Counted from the stretch's first letter, positions 30,899 through 45,900 are shown. The stretch: 64,000 nucleotides of DNA from Limonium bicolor (GCA_023374045.1 CM041778.1:97714839-97778838); one strand, 5' to 3'. Numbers and translations: made by a program. The notes: generated by a model from the letters alone, not told the origin.

Positions 30899-32527
30899 AT
30901 GTAAACGGTAAAAATATAATGCATTACTTGGATGTTATGTATTTTACTTTAAACATATAAATTGATGTTATAAAAAAGCATTCTCTTACTATTTTTTGTA
31001 TTTTTATTAAATTTGTAATTTCAATATAATAGATATTCTTTTTATAGTTTCTATATGTTTATGTTTTTAGAATATATATGTATTTTTATTTTATACCATC
31101 TTAGTCAAATATCAATAAACTTAAGATTTTTATATTTTTGATGTTTATTTACATATTTTATTAATCTTTGTGGTAAGTTGTGAATTAAAAAATTAATGTG
31201 GTATTATGATTATTATGTTTATTAACAAATATGGGTATTTTGGTCTTATAATGTTCTAGAACAGTGTTTTGTGGTTTTGGCGTACAATTATTTTTTATTA
31301 GAAAAAAAATGGTAATTTGTAAATGTACAGACTTTGAAGTGGTATCTTGTGAATTTTCCTTAATATTATCACTATAGTTGCTAACGAAAAATCATTATTA
31401 TTATTATTATTATATGGCATCTATTGGATCAATCTTTTGAGTTCAGTTCAAGTTTCCACCTCGCACACTCATAATATGATATTTATGTTATTTCAAAAAA
31501 AATTATAATATTCCTAAACTTGTGATATATTACAAACGGTACCCAAAACACACTAATTTTCTAAAAATGCAGCTAGCAGCACCTATGACATTAACGTCGG
31601 CGAGGAGGTACGAGGGCTCATTAAGAGGCATATTTTATGTATTTGCGGGACGATGCGATTAAGGGAGTTATGTGTTTTTTAGAGAGAAATCAAACATAAC
31701 ATATATAAACTTTTAGTTTGTCACTGAATGATCGATGATCACGTAAATTTGTTGAAACGATTGGTGACAAATTGCCAACACTAGATATGTTAGAACTAAA
31801 TACAAATTTTTATTTTTGTATATTTACGATGTTACACTAAAATGATATATGAATCATTAAAATTGGTATTATGAATCTGTAACTAACAAGTAATGAATAA
31901 GATATTTTTCTGATGTACAAACTTTGGAACTGATAATAGATCATTATTGTTTTGAGTATTATTTTGTTTTGTGGTGTACTTTTTTATGTGGTGTATAATT
32001 TATTGTATAGTGTTTTATGTATATTTTTCGATGTACCACTTTTAGAATGGACAATGAATCATTATTGTTTTGTGGTGTACTATTAATGTTGTATGAAGTA
32101 TGATGTATTTTAACTTTATATGATGAATCATAAGTCTCATTGATATATGCAAATACATACATGTAGCTAATATAATTTTCAAACTTGTCAAACCATATCT
32201 ATGACAGATCTTGTTATGAAGAGCTTGAATTTAAATGAACATAGTGCAGACTAGTTTCATTTTGGACTTATATTTTACAAGTATAACTATTAAAAAATAT
32301 CAAAAAGTGACAGCCAAAACAGCTACCCCATGGGACTGCCACGTGACGGTTTGTTCACTCCTCCCAGTGGCATGACCGCTTCGTCAACTAACTGATATTT
32401 CAATTATTTGGGTGAAGCTTGTGTTGCCTCTAGATGTCACATACATCCGTAGCAAATCTTTCTTGTAGTATGTAGGATGGTAGGTAGGATATTGGGTCCA
32501 TTCAGTAGTTAGAGTATCTCTAATACC
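30899..32527. other. AT-rich intergenic DNA, no gene
   Basis: No coding features. An (ATT)n run occurs near 31395-31415. Phrases such as GAATCATTATTGTTTTGTGG (near 31940 and 32055) recur inverted near 33965 and 34105, and GAAGAGCTTGAATTTA at 32219 recurs near 34781 and, inverted, near 33820. This shows that related repeat copies lie in this AT-rich region. Confidence 0.5.
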
Positions 32528-33191
32528 TAGGGATGACAATTTTAAATGGTTATTCACTATCCAATCCACCTAGTTTAATAAATGGATGAAATTACGATAT
32601 AAATGGATGACGGATTGGATGATAACTGGGTGATGGATCTTGTTAAGAATTTTTCATCTACTATCCAATCCATCACCCATGCCATCATTCATTTAAAGGT
32701 GCACCTCTTTAAATAAGTTTTTTTCTTTTTATGATCAAACATCTTTTGAATCTCATTTATTAGTGGTTTCTAGATAATGATCATACGTATTTAGATGATT
32801 TTGCGTATACGTAGATTATGTCTATAAATAATTTTTATGTATTTCTAGATTAGTTTGATACTTTATATTAGAGAATACTACTATCTTCAAATAAATATTA
32901 TTTTGATATTGATTGAATTCTTTGACTTGAATGATAACATTTTGGTGTTATCACTACAATTTATATTCACCGTGTAAATGGATTTTTTTAGACAAAATTT
33001 TCTATATTCTTTAAACCGAAGGATTTTATTCAAATAAAAGTTTCACTCGATTATCTCCCGAATCACACGTGGATGACGGATGGATGAATGATAGGTAATC
33101 AGGTGACAGATGGATGGATGAAGAGAGATACATCCAGGTGATGATGTGAATGATGCTCCACTCGACCCGACTCGATCCATTGTCATCTCTA
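32528..33191. mobile_element. hAT-like MITE candidate
   Basis: Starts TAGGGATGACAAT and ends ATTGTCATCTCTA, inverted repeats with one mismatch; subterminal GGATGGATGA-type repeats and an end rich in CGACCCGACTCG recall hAT MITEs. The flanking eight bases do not match convincingly, so the duplication has decayed or the ends are slightly misplaced. No coding capacity. Confidence 0.6.
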
Positions 33192-33599
33192 AACTAGCCA
33201 CCAAAATAAGCAGAGAAAAAATGTGTGACTATGCCGCATAAAGGTGGCCAACATGTCCAGTTCCACCAAAACCGGTGGAACTAAACCTGTAAAGAACAAT
33301 AACTTATCCATTAAAGCTCTCTAATGATTATATATTATACAAAAGATTAGCATTAAACCTTACACTTTCCAATTTAGCTTATTTGTTGCGGTAACTGGTT
33401 TTTATGTACTCATTCTGTCTGAAATATTAGTTGTTTTTTGAATGAATAAGGACTGGATTAAAATGGTTGAGACGAATGTGATTGTTTTAGTGCATGAAAG
33501 ATCCAAATCCTAACTATTACTATGTTATGTGTTGAGATTTTTCCTAATGTGTTTCGTCAAATAAAGTTTTTAACGAGGCGGAAGGAGGTAGATATAGGG

Positions 33600-35000
33600 T
33601 CAAGATTATATGTTTCATATGGTCGATTGTGCAGCGTGCCCATGCACAATATGTTACTATGACCAATCTGGATGGGTGAGGTAGTCCAGTCAGCTGCTGA
33701 CTGGGTAGTCCAGTCAGCTACTGACTGAGTTGTCTTTTTACTTTGTTACTTTAAATTATTGTAAATTTTAAAATATAAGTCCAAAATGAAAAATAATTAT
33801 ACCATGTTCACTAAATTCAGCTCTTCGAAATAAGACATAACATGGATATGTTTTGAGAAGTTTGAACTTTTTTTCTTATTACATGTATATATTCACACAT
33901 GTCTCACGAGACTTATTATTAATGTTTACAATTTAAAAAACATCATATTACAAAAATAATACACCACAAAACAATAATGATCTATTATTTGTCCAAAATT
34001 GTATATCAAGAAAATATATAATTTACTATATAATGCATAACATACTTCATACAAATAATAATACACCCTAAAACAATAAAATACATCACAAAACAGTAAT
34101 AATAATACATCAACAAAAAACAATAATGGTTTTCTTTATCCATTCCAAAGTTTGTTATCTAATTCACCACTTATTAGTAGATGAATCGTAATATCAATTT
34201 TTATGAATCATAATATCAAAATTAATAGTAATCATATAATCAATTTAGTGTATCATCGTAAAATATAAATAATACACACCAAAATCACACTATAATACAT
34301 CACATAATAATATAATAATAATAATAATATAATTAATAATAATAATAAACCATAAAACATTATTGGTTATGAAGTTTGTTATCTAATTACCACTTATTAT
34401 TTAATGCATCATAATATCAATTTTAGTGAATCATAAATTCAAAACTAATGAATCATATCATCAATTACTGTAACATCATAAACATATAAAAATAAAGTAT
34501 TTTTATTGGTTTCAAAGTTTGTTATCTAATTCATTACTACTTATTAGTAATGAATCATAATATCATTTCTAATGAATCATAATATTAAAAAATGAATCAT
34601 GTCATTAAAGTAGTGTACCATCATAAACATAAAAAAAAATTACGGTTATGTAGTTTGTTATATAATTCACCACTTATTAGGTAATTAATCGTAATATCAA
34701 TTATAATGAATCAAATATCAAAATTGATTAATCATATCATTGTATCATCGTAAACATCATCCCATGCTTGTTTTGAAGAGCTTGAATTTAGATGAAATTG
34801 GTGCCAAAAACTTCATTTTAAAACTTATATTTTGAAATTTATACCAAATTTAAGTTTAATACAAATTACTCACATTAACATGATGCATAAGTAGTCCAGT
34901 TAGTGGTTGGCTGGACTGCCATATGAACAGAGTGCACCATAATTTGCAGGGCAGCTTGCACAGTCGAATCTGCGTATATGTTATAAGTTCTGATCTTTAT
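33600..35000. mobile_element. Non-coding inverted-repeat element candidate (~1.4 kb)
   Basis: The left side (AGATTATATGTTTCATATGG, TCGATTGTGCAGCGTGCCC, GTAGTCCAGTCAGC) is mirrored on the right by GTAGTCCAGTTAGT, GGGCAGCTTGCACAGTCGAA and TATATGTTATAAGTTCTGAT in inverted orientation, about 100 bp each and imperfect. Inside are inverted copies of CTTATATTTT/AAAATATAAG phrases and AT-rich filler. The superfamily is not clear and I could not fix a target duplication. Confidence 0.45.
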
Positions 35001-36853
35001 GCTTTAATAATAATACAATGTCATAATTATACAAAAGAAACTAACACTGTACATTAATTCCAAAATGGAGTAGTTTTGACAAACAAAAATCTTCCAGCCT
35101 CACATTTTTGTACAAATTCAGGTGTTTTAGGGTGTCTTTTATTCGGTTGGTCCTTTTTTCTAAGGCTTTATTCGATATCATATATTTATGACTGTTTTGA
35201 CTATTTTATATGCAGTAGAATGTTGTTGAAGAAGAACAAATACACCACAAAAAAAAAACTACAAATATGCAATAAAAATGCCAAAAAAATGTTATAGTCT
35301 TGGTATGTGATTTAATTCCAAAACAAAAAAAGTTCAAATTGCTTTCCTCACCATAGACTGTCTTTCACTTATGCCGTTCTAAATTTCTTTTTCAAGATAG
35401 GTGAATTATTGTGCGTATAGTCAATGTGGAAAAATCTAAGACATTTTGATAAGTAGGACACACAAAGAAAATCTTCATCTAATCCTGAAAAAATCTTAAC
35501 ACTTCACAATTACAAATTATGCAGTAAACCTATTTTGAATAGATGATTTTCTAGCACAACACACAAAAATTAAGGAAATGATTTTTGGACTATTTACCCT
35601 TTCTTTCTGTGAGGAATAAGAGAGTTATGAGTGTGAGAAGAAAAGTAAGGAATAAATGTAGAAATGAAGAGATAGAAATACCAAAAAAATCTTATATTTT
35701 GAAAAAATGATAACACCTAAAAAATCATCTATTGAGAACAAAAGAATGTAGTATTAAAATTTTCAAGCAACTGCCTCCAATTTCACATTTCAAATGCCTC
35801 AATTTTTACTATTCTATTCTTCGTCATTATTATTGCTCCAAAAAAGTCAATATCATTAATATGACAACTTTTAGGTCTTTTATCACGTTGCTCATGTTCC
35901 CATTTCCACGATTTCCGACGTGACTGTAGTATCACTTTTACTAATGGCATCACTTTAATCTTTTTTTTTTAATTTTAAATGTTATAGTTTATCAAACATA
36001 AATCTAAATAATATAAATTTTATACTGTTGTTCAACATCATAATCGAGTTTTTCAAGTAAGATCCAACTGAATATGTTTTATTAATTTAAAATTTTATAT
36101 TTTTGTATGTTCATATATTTTAAGATTCACTGTGAAAATAAATAGAATATATAAATTTTACATGTTTCGACACATGAATTTTACATTTTTCGACAGTGCT
36201 AGCTTTTCTATGGTATTAGTCATCAAAGAGTTGAATGGAGTAAGACATCTTCTTATTGTATGGTGCTTATAGTCGAACCACATTAATCTTCATTGACAAT
36301 GTTAGCTTATTCAACGGTGTTAGACATCCCAAGGGATATATGGGGTAGGGTTATCTTCTTTTGAATGGTTGTTAATAACCGAACCACATTACATATTCAG
36401 AAACGTACACAAGCATTGTCTTCACGTGGATGGAGCCACGTAGAATGTGACGCAAGCGCCAGCCTCTCCGTTCTATTAAATAAAACCATATTCTAAAAAA
36501 AACAAGAAAATCATCTATAACTGTCGCTTTCCTTCTCGCGGTACCTTTTACCCCTTATGACTTTTCCAAGTCTTACTATTGCATTGTAGGTCTTCCTAAT
36601 CCATGGTGAGTCTTTGTGAAACCCCAATATGATATTCTTACCTCCACAGTTAGAACTGCGCGGACTGTCGCTTCCATTGGTCTCCTCTTCCATTTCCGCT
36701 TGCATTAGTCTCCTTCAGATGCCACCTAATGAATTTGACTTGACCCCCTTTGATTGTTTCCAGTTGTAAAACTATAATTGTGCATTGAATGCTCTTAACG
36801 CCTTCCATTTTCAAAAGAGTAAGCATCAGTAACCGATAGATCACTGATTCCAA
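35001..36853. other. AT-rich intergenic DNA, no gene
   Basis: No coding region, RNA gene or transposon end recognised. Short minus-strand frames at 36511-36877 show no domain. Confidence 0.55.
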
Positions 36854-36875
36854 CCCCCCCCCCCCCCCCCCCCCC
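36854..36875. repeat. Poly(C) run of 22 bases
   Basis: An uninterrupted C run 100 bases beyond the 3' end of the PLAA coding region. Its length should be read as uncertain, since such runs are hard to sequence. Confidence 0.9.
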
Positions 36876-36974
36876 AATCAATTCAACAAAGTTCTTACTT
36901 TACATGATTAGGGGGAAAACCATTAAGAATCTCAACAAAATAATTGAAAATGTTCATCGGTAATGTATAGATTC

Positions 36975-39900
36975 TTAGTTGCGCTTTACTAGGATTTCAA
37001 TGTCTGCTCCAACTTCAGCAATTTTGGCTTTCCTTGGAACCTTTGGAGCTTTTGCAATACTCTGGACGTCAAAATCCAAAGCTATCTTCTTAACAACGCC
37101 CTCGAGCATCTGGTATTGGCAAAAGTTATTCATCCATATATAGGAGAAAAGAAAGCAAAAAGCTAAAGTTTGAAAAAGAAAGAGATTCTCTACTGATTTG
37201 CCTGCACCCTAGAATCTAACTGCTACAACTCCATAGGAACTTTACTGGCATGAAGGAAAGATTAAAAACGTGCAATGTTTCAAGCTCAAGTGCCAAAAAA
37301 ACTAAAAAATCAGAGATTGACAGCGATTCGGGAATATACCAAAATGAACAAAACTGACAAATAATATGAGTTTCCCAAGTAATTAATTTTATGACCACAA
37401 GTAAGGTACACACCAGTGATCCAATGGCAACCAAAGCTCGAAATCTAGCATCTACGTCCAGACTCTCCGCTTCAGCAATCTGTTGAACCAGAAAGACAAG
37501 GTTTGTGGGAAGAGAAGGAAAGAAAGGGCGTTTCAGCATATGATCATTCAGCTAAGACACAAGACCCTTAATTATCTACAAATCCACCGAACCAAGGGAT
37601 AATAAACGTTCAAGCTATCATAACATGAAGAACCACTGTGATGTTTTAATTGTACCAACTGAACAAAGAAGCTTTTTTATAAATATTGACAATATTACAG
37701 AAAAAAAGTCCTCGTCTCCATGTCTAAGTGAATCAATTATGAAAAATGTACAAAGCTATCATACCTCAAGGGCAGAAGAAAGAGCATGGGCTTGCCCTTC
37801 TTCATCCTTCTCTGAAATTAAAAGTACGGAATAACTGCAAAAACAATGCTCCATATCAACGGGGAAATTGGTAAGATGAAAAAATGCAAAATAATATACC
37901 ACAACTACAAAACATAGCTTGATAATAAAGATAACTGACAAAGTGAAAGAGGAATTTTCCATTGAAAGAACAGAATGCAACTAGAAATTTATATAAAGGT
38001 CTTCAAAAACGCAACAGCTAGCACAATTAGATTACCAGAAATGGGAAACTTCATTCAAAATTTTCGGTGTTTTGAAGTTTGAGGCTTTACTAGCATATGC
38101 TCCTAAAGGTAAAGCTTCATCTTCCACAATGAAGTGAACGGACATACAAGGAAAGACGAGCCAAAGGAGAGAATTAATTAGATGATATGTCCATGTTAGC
38201 AGTTAAAGTTGCACTAGGACACACTAGCAAATGCTCCCAAAGGTAAAGCTTCATCTTCCACATTGAAGGTACGGACACACAAGGAAAGACGAAGCCAAAG
38301 GAGAGAATTAATCAGACGATATGTCCATGTTAGCAGTTAAATTTGCACTAGGACATATCTTTAACAGCAAAGATTATATAATATAATGATTAACCTGATA
38401 GTTCTAGTGAATCAAACAACGCACCACACCAAACCAATATTGCCAAGACAAATCGATATGCCCATGTCTAACTTGTGATACTCACTTGAGCACGACAGTC
38501 GAATAAGCTAACTGAACATTCTTATTGATGACGTATAGCAACTAGAAAATGCATCCAAAACCTGCAGACAGAGAAATTCAAAATCAAAACAATATCCAGT
38601 AATATAAATCCAACCAATTGGTCTATCATCGAAATATCCCATGTCTACATATTGCATACAATGCCAACCCATTGCCAGAAAAAGCAACAAAGCAATAGAT
38701 AAATTCCAATAGACCTTTGTTTATGTACAAATTCACAATTCACCAGTTTAAGGTACAGCAAATTATAAGAACAATCTTTCAGAAATTATAGTTCAAATTA
38801 TAAAAATGTTAACCTCACTGCGATTCCTTAGCAACCATGGGTGGAAGCTGGTATCTTTAAATAGGTTACACACCACACGAAGACTTGTCAATGTGTTTGC
38901 TGGATTAGCAGGACCTGAATTCACCTTCTTGATTGTTGACATTAGTTCATCTGTGCAGATAACACAGTAAGTAGAAACACAACATCATAATCACTAAACC
39001 ACTCGGGTCAATGTATAAAAAAGCATGCACAAACAATGTAACGAATAGACTCCCAATTCAATTACCATTTCGACTATTGATTCGCTTGCATAACTTACTA
39101 GCTCCATCCGGTGCAGAACGATCATTCTTAACAAATCAAAAACTGCAAATGATTTTTTAAGAACGAATAATGAATGCATGGGAGAAACTGTCTGCATTAA
39201 ATATTTTGCAAGAACAAATTGAAAGAGCAATAAAGCCTCTAAAGTGTAACAAGAAAATAGCAAAAACATCTAGATAGGATTACAAGAGAAAATCCTCCTT
39301 AAGATTGAACTCTCCAGATCCAATATAGTGGCCTACTCTCTTATTTCATCAAAATGATTGGATGCCTAATACAACTCATTCTTCTCCCTTATACTATGAC
39401 AGCTAAGACTAATTACTTACCAAAGTAGCCTTAACTACTAAGACTTATCATTACTCCCCACCTAAAAACAACCTTGTCCTTAAGGTCAGAGTAAGGAAAC
39501 TGCTCTTGATTGGAGTAATAGACTTCCATCTGCTATTGAGCTTGTGGCCAGGAATTTTCTTTAGTAGCAGCAGCTTCAGTTTATCAGGAGGGTTGCTTCA
39601 TAGCTTTGACAGACCTCAAGCAAACTATCCAAGCACTAAGAAAGATGAACGCACCAATTCAACATGTTACTCTTTGATAAACTGAACATATCCTCCAAGC
39701 TCTTCAGCCAGGCAGATCACTTTTCAGAGTAAAGTTATACTGAAGAATTTGGCCCGGCCCAAAATTTTACCTTGATGGAAAGTGAACAAGAACCCTAATA
39801 CCTCCCTTCTCACGTGACTGCTCTTTTCCTATTTTCTGCTGCCACTGAGCCAAAACTACTCTAACACCGCTGTCCCTGATTAATGGTCCCGTCTTCAACG

Positions 39901-42900
39901 ATTAAAGCCTTCTCCCCTATTCCAGAGATCACAGCTATGGCAGGGGAATTTTCGGAACCCCTCATGTCTTTGCTCCTCCCAGAGTGTTCACTGTCCACTT
40001 TCAAAGAAACTGTTTTCCTAGCCCAGCACCTCTATCCCTCCGGTTCCTCTTCTGCCACCAACACAAAGGCCAGGGATGTTATGGTACGATTTGGAACTAA
40101 GTCTATGAGTATAATGCTAGTATTTATCCTAGATTAGGGGACAGTTTAATAGTCTTTTCCTCTTTTGTCTCGATCGATCTTACATAGTCTTAACTTCGAT
40201 CATGCCAAACTCTGTTTTAACGGTCACAGACAATCAATGCACTTTAACCAAGTGCTAAAAGTATTTCTTTATTTGACAAAGGAGTTGGAGAGTAAAAGGG
40301 AGCAAAAGAGAGCAAGGCAATCTGATTTTGAATGTCAAACTGCGTAATCCTTTATAATGTGGGGGTACACCCCTATTATAAGCATTTTTACAATGGGTCT
40401 CACATCTATAGGTGCCAGCCTATCAAAAAGGGCTACCCTCTGGAGGCTCTCCCCAAGCACCCCGGACCTATCTTCTGGTTTTATTATATCTCCTTCAAAG
40501 CTTTCGCTAGATAAGGCCTTTATGCTCAGATTCTTTGGAGGAATTTCACCATAGCCTCTTCTACTCATTCTACCATTTCCTCTAGTTTTGGAGAACACCC
40601 ACACATGGGGCTTACTTCAAGATTGATCATACGGTTGACCTAGTATAAGAGCCTCCGCACCTATCCTCTAGTCCCATAATATTCTCCTTTGGAGCTTTCC
40701 CTAGACAAGGCCTTTATGCTCAGGTTCTGTGAGGGAATTTCTTCAAGCCTTTCTAGTCATTTTACTATTTTCCTCTAGTTGTTAGGTCACAACCCACACA
40801 AGGGGCTAAGTTTGGGGTTGATCATACAGTTTGACTTCGTATTGCTCAAGCACACCCATCACTAGCAGTAATCGATGGAGGCAACAAATAGATGATCAGA
40901 ATTGGAAATGAAAGAATCGTGGAAGAAATTGTCAAATTTGAGGAAACAGGAGTTGAATAAGCGTTAGGGATGTCCTTAATCCTCACAATCCAGTTCTCAA
41001 GTACAGTGGCCATTCTATTCTTCCAATGGTTATTCTTAATCAGTTCCTCCTATTCTTCTCCTTTGACTAATCTCTCTCTGCCTTGATCTTCTTCAGTTTC
41101 CTAGCTTTATGTGTCCCATTGGTGAAGAAGTCTATTCACCAATGGGGGTCACTAAATCAGCAAGTTTGGGATTCTTCGACCACCACCTCTTCTTCTTTGT
41201 GTCCCATTTCCTCTATCTGATCTTCGTTTCCTTTGAACCTCCAAATCTAGGGGATCTTTCCTTTGAAAGTTCATGAACTTTTCTACAAACAAATCTCGTC
41301 ACAATGACCAAGAAGTCTGCCCGAAAGAGCTTCAAACTCATTCAAAGAACTGAAACTCAGCTCCCACCATGTTGCCATCTGATCGGTCAGTTCGTCTATC
41401 CCATAGAAAAGTGAATACGTGTCATCCTTGAGCAGCCAGCCCTTTGGGTCTACTCCGTCAAAGGTTGGAGGTTCAGGGACGTCATTCCGATTATCCTTCT
41501 TGCCAAGAATGAGCTCTAATATCAAATGATAGGATTACAAATTTACAAGAGATCACCTCCTATATTTAGGGTTAAACCCTCTCCAACCACCGTATGGTCT
41601 ACTCTCTTATTTCATCAAAGGACTGGATGCCTAATACAACAGATTCTTTCCCGTATATACTTTGACAGCTTAAGACTAATCATTTACCAAAGTACTCCTT
41701 AACTACTAAGGGGGCGTTTGTTTCGCGCGGGGAAAAGGAATGGAATCAGGGAAAAGGAATGAAGAGGAATGGAAAAGAATTCCTTTTGATTTTCAAGTTG
41801 TTTGTTTGAACTGGAGGAAATTAAATAAATAATCGGTCAATGGTCAACAACAGCCGGCTGCTGGTCAATGGTCACTAATTGCCGGTCAACATTCACCGGT
41901 CATTATCATCGGTCAATGGTCATACGTCACCGGTCAACATGCACTGGGGAAAGGGAATCTCATTCCCCTAGTAGGGGGTGGGGAAATCAGATACAGAGTT
42001 TGGGGTAATCTTCCATTCCCTTCCCTTTCATGAAAATAGGAAAAACTGGCTAAACAAACAGCAGCTTTCCTGATTACCCAAAACATACGCCCCCTAAGAC
42101 TTACAACATTCAGAAGCACAAAGGAAGGCAAACATTAAATGTTCCTATATGAAAAAAGCCTACAATCATTTAACAAGTTCAAGTCATTATCAGCCACACC
42201 CTGCATAATCAACAGCAAGCCGCAGCAGAATGTTTATTAAGGAACCAATTTGATTTGCATACCAACCTGGAAAGACCATAGAGGCTGGCCACGTGCCCAG
42301 CAAATTTAATAGCAAATCTATGTCAACATCGGCAAAACTGCTAGAATGATAGAATGATGTGTCCTTCAATATCTTTACAACAGCCCCCAGTCTGGAGATC
42401 TGGAGTTCTGAAAGGGCAATCTTATTCTGGTCCTTACAAAAGAAAAAGAAAAAGACCACGTACACAATCAGAATAATAGAATACTTTTTAGAATGAAAAA
42501 CAAGATGGAATGTAAAGAATAGAGAATAAACATAAAGAAAAATAAATAGAGCAGCCATTCATCATCAGGTGTTCTTTTTAACTATCTTGAATCAAAACCA
42601 CTTAATCTCAGGCTACATTATCACTCTTTCATTCATTGTATTGTATGTCAAAATGAATGTAGTACAGAGCACTAAAGAGTATTTCATTTAGACAGATATA
42701 GAGAGAAAGGAAGAAGCAGTGTGTACGTGCATATGTGGTATATGTATGTGGGTAACTCTTGTGAGTGTATGTGTGTGTACACGCACGTGCCGCATGCAAA
42801 GTTTAAACTAACACTTAAGAGGAGCCAGAGTTAAACACAAGCTAAAGTATGTATATATTCAAAAGCTATACCTCATCAGAGATGAGAGCAGTGTTGAACT

Positions 42901-45900
42901 CTGAAATCTTTTTTAGAATTCCATCAAATTGAGCTGCATCAAAAACAAGCATTCCTTTCTGCAACGAAAACAAGGATAATTTATAACACAAATCTGAATA
43001 GAAATTTTATGATGAGAAATCCTGCAAACCTGAAGTCTGATGATGAAAAAATAGTTAATAACACGGCAGGCAATGAATTAGCCTTAGCATTACATCTGTC
43101 AAAGTAAGCTTCCTTAACAAAGAGCCAATGCTTCTTGTTTCTTCTTCAGGCTAGTTGGTCAAATTCATCTTCCTTGTCTTATATTAGCAAACAATTTAAG
43201 TCCACAATATCCAAATATGTTAAAACAGGATATTCACCTTTGGTATATGCTTGAAGGAAGGTTTTGCTGTGCCAACTGCATATTTTGATAATACCATATC
43301 AGATTCTCGAATGATACAGTCCAATTGAAAAGCTCAAATTTTCACCAAAGCTTCAGAGAAATTATAGTAAGAAGAAGATACCACATACCCATGTGAATTT
43401 GATGACTTGTCCGGGTACATAAGCATTGGCTGGCCATAACAAACATTAACATAAAGTAAATATACATGGATAACACAACAGCCTCTATAACAATTAAGAC
43501 ATGGTAAGCCAGTTGTCACTCAACAGCCGTGGTAGGATCACGAAAGAGGGATCAAAACTGAGTTCTTATTCTTCAACAGTGTTCTGATAGAATAAAAAGG
43601 AAGTTCTTTTTTCCAGTGTTCTGTAGAATAAAGTCTACAATTTGTTGGCGATATGCAGCAGGAAGATCTTCCTTGACTAGCCACCTATCAGCAGTAGTAT
43701 AAGGATCATCTGAAAAGAAAGAGCTGAATTAACATTAAAAAAGAACAAAAATATGAAATTTTGATGATAGTATTTCATAGATACTTGGGAATTTTTTCCT
43801 CTAACGATACTTAAAAAATAGTAAAACATTTTCCTCGTGAAAAGACCTTGTGCAAGGCTAGAAATCAAACAGTAACAAGGAAGTCAAACGAGGGTGACCA
43901 AATTGAAATCCATAGGGAGAGAGGACATTTTTTTACCTGACATGTTATATGGTAACTTGCGGATAGGTAGTCCATCTCCAATATCAACATCAAATACTGT
44001 TTGGCAGAAGCATTTGTCAACAACCAGATACTTAGAGAAGTAAAGCCTCGTCAGACTAAAAAACAAAGCAATACTAACCATAGTCATACTGAACTCCCTC
44101 ATACAAGGGACGATTTGAGCTTTCATCAGGACCATCTACAACTTCTCCTATCTGTAGATAAACATTTGAACATATACATCAACATAACAACACACTGACA
44201 TTTCAGAAATTATTCAGGAAAATCTTGAAGGGCTTTCTGATAAGAAAATGAGAAGAGACGCCAAGATTTATACCTCATCATCACAGGTTGGTACAATAAC
44301 ACCAAAGCATTTGCTACTATATGTCAAATTAAATTAAAAGGTCAAAATACCTTATCCCATTTGTACTCAGTTGCATTCCATGAATAGGCGACACCATTAT
44401 CCCCTTCCCTTACAATTTTGGTCTGTCCGTTACTTGTTCCTAATGGAATAAATAACATAAAAATATGATAACAGCAGGATGACAGAATCAGACACTGAGA
44501 ATAATAAGTTGGCAATGGCCACAATCTGAAACTATAAGAAAATTTCGCTTAGAGTTCACCTTTATACACGTCGATAGATAGAATTACCAGTTTGATTACA
44601 TGCATGCAGATATATAAGCGCACATATATGCTTATGTATATAACTAGAGAGACCGACAGTACTGAAATCCAAGCAAAACAAATTAAAAAGAAAATGAAGC
44701 AGACTGACTCGTTGCTATTGATGACATAAGATATTAATAATAAAATTGATAAGAGAGCACAGATGCGGAAGATAATAAGTAGACAATCATCAGAAACTTA
44801 AGCTTCCAAGAAATTTTCAGACTTTCATCTTTATGCACTTCAATAGTGTATCCCTTCTTAATCTACATAAACACAAGATCTGCCATGTACATGTATCTTC
44901 AAACTAACCTGTAAGGACTAAGGGAGACATGAACCGACTAAACTAAAGGTAATCGAAGCAATTGCATAACCACTACAATTCAAGTTCAAGTTTGTCTATG
45001 TTTCAAGTAGCAGTACATGCATTAGTAAGAAAACTGACACATAATCATCATACACAACACTACTTACAAATTAAAGCCATAGAAATGTGTAACCCAGTAC
45101 TCATAGAAAGGAATGCATGGCAACAATACGGATCAAACCTGGAACTTTTAAGGCCTCAAGACCAGGAAGCTCGTCCAATTTCAACCCACCGACTCTTTTC
45201 TGATAGAAACGAAATGCAAACAAGCTTTTTAGCAACGTTTTCCAGACAATATACCTTAAGTCTTGCTCATATGAACAGCCTCACCTGCTGATCTTGTATT
45301 CAGAAATCTGTGAAAGATAGGACTGCAATTCTACAGAATCAGCAGTTCTGTCTTGAACTGCAGTCCATATGCGCACGACACCATCAGAACATGCTGTGAC
45401 AATATCTCCGTTGTCCAAAACTTAGCATCCCAAACACACCCTGGGTGCTCTAAAGTTTGAACACAAACTCCATCTGAAACATAAATAATTTTGCTACTAA
45501 ATTATACAAGTTCACCAAGATACATCCCACCAGTGAAGATAGGGAAGCATTGTCCAATGAAAAAAAGAAACACATTGATACGTGAGGCTATTTCAATTCA
45601 CTATATCAACAAATAGGACACTGATATGAAATACTAAACAGATCAACAACTAGCTTTGATAAAGCACAGTAGGTCTAGAAACAACCGAGGCCAAATACTG
45701 CAACTACAACCAAGTATCCATGTAATGTGTCATGGGAGAGCTAGCAGTGAAAGTAGAAACCTTTCCAAATCTTTGCGGAGCAATCTTCACTGCCACTGAC
45801 AACAAGGCCTGAACTGAGAGAATCAACAGAATAGACGATTGAAGTATGTCCAACCATCTCCAAAAGAACTTCACCAGTCAATGCCCAAAGCCTGATGGAT

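Larger units (their letters stand above)
39269..42104 (-). mobile_element. Small non-autonomous LTR retroelement inside a PLAA intron
   Basis: About 180-bp direct repeats (39269-39453 and 41528-41709 plus 42095-42104) flank ~2.1 kb. They share AGGATTACAA, CTACTCTCTTATTTCATCAA, GGATGCCTAATACAAC and CCTTAACTACTAAGACTTA. AACAT occurs on both outer sides (39264-39268 and 42105-42109) as a 5-bp duplication. Next to the right repeat the minus strand reads TTTGATATTAGAGCTC, a decayed iMet primer site, and next to the left repeat AGGTGGGGAGTAATGA, a purine tract. Only a gag-like fragment is present. A Tourist MITE interrupts the right LTR. Confidence 0.82.

Noticed and set aside
32520..33199. 8-bp target duplication for the hAT-like MITE at 32528-33191
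   Set aside because: The flanks CTAATACC and AACTAGCC do not match well enough; only the inverted ends are kept as evidence.
36854..36875. Poly(C) run as a functional G-quadruplex or i-motif
   Set aside because: A single homopolymer of uncertain true length gives no support beyond its presence.
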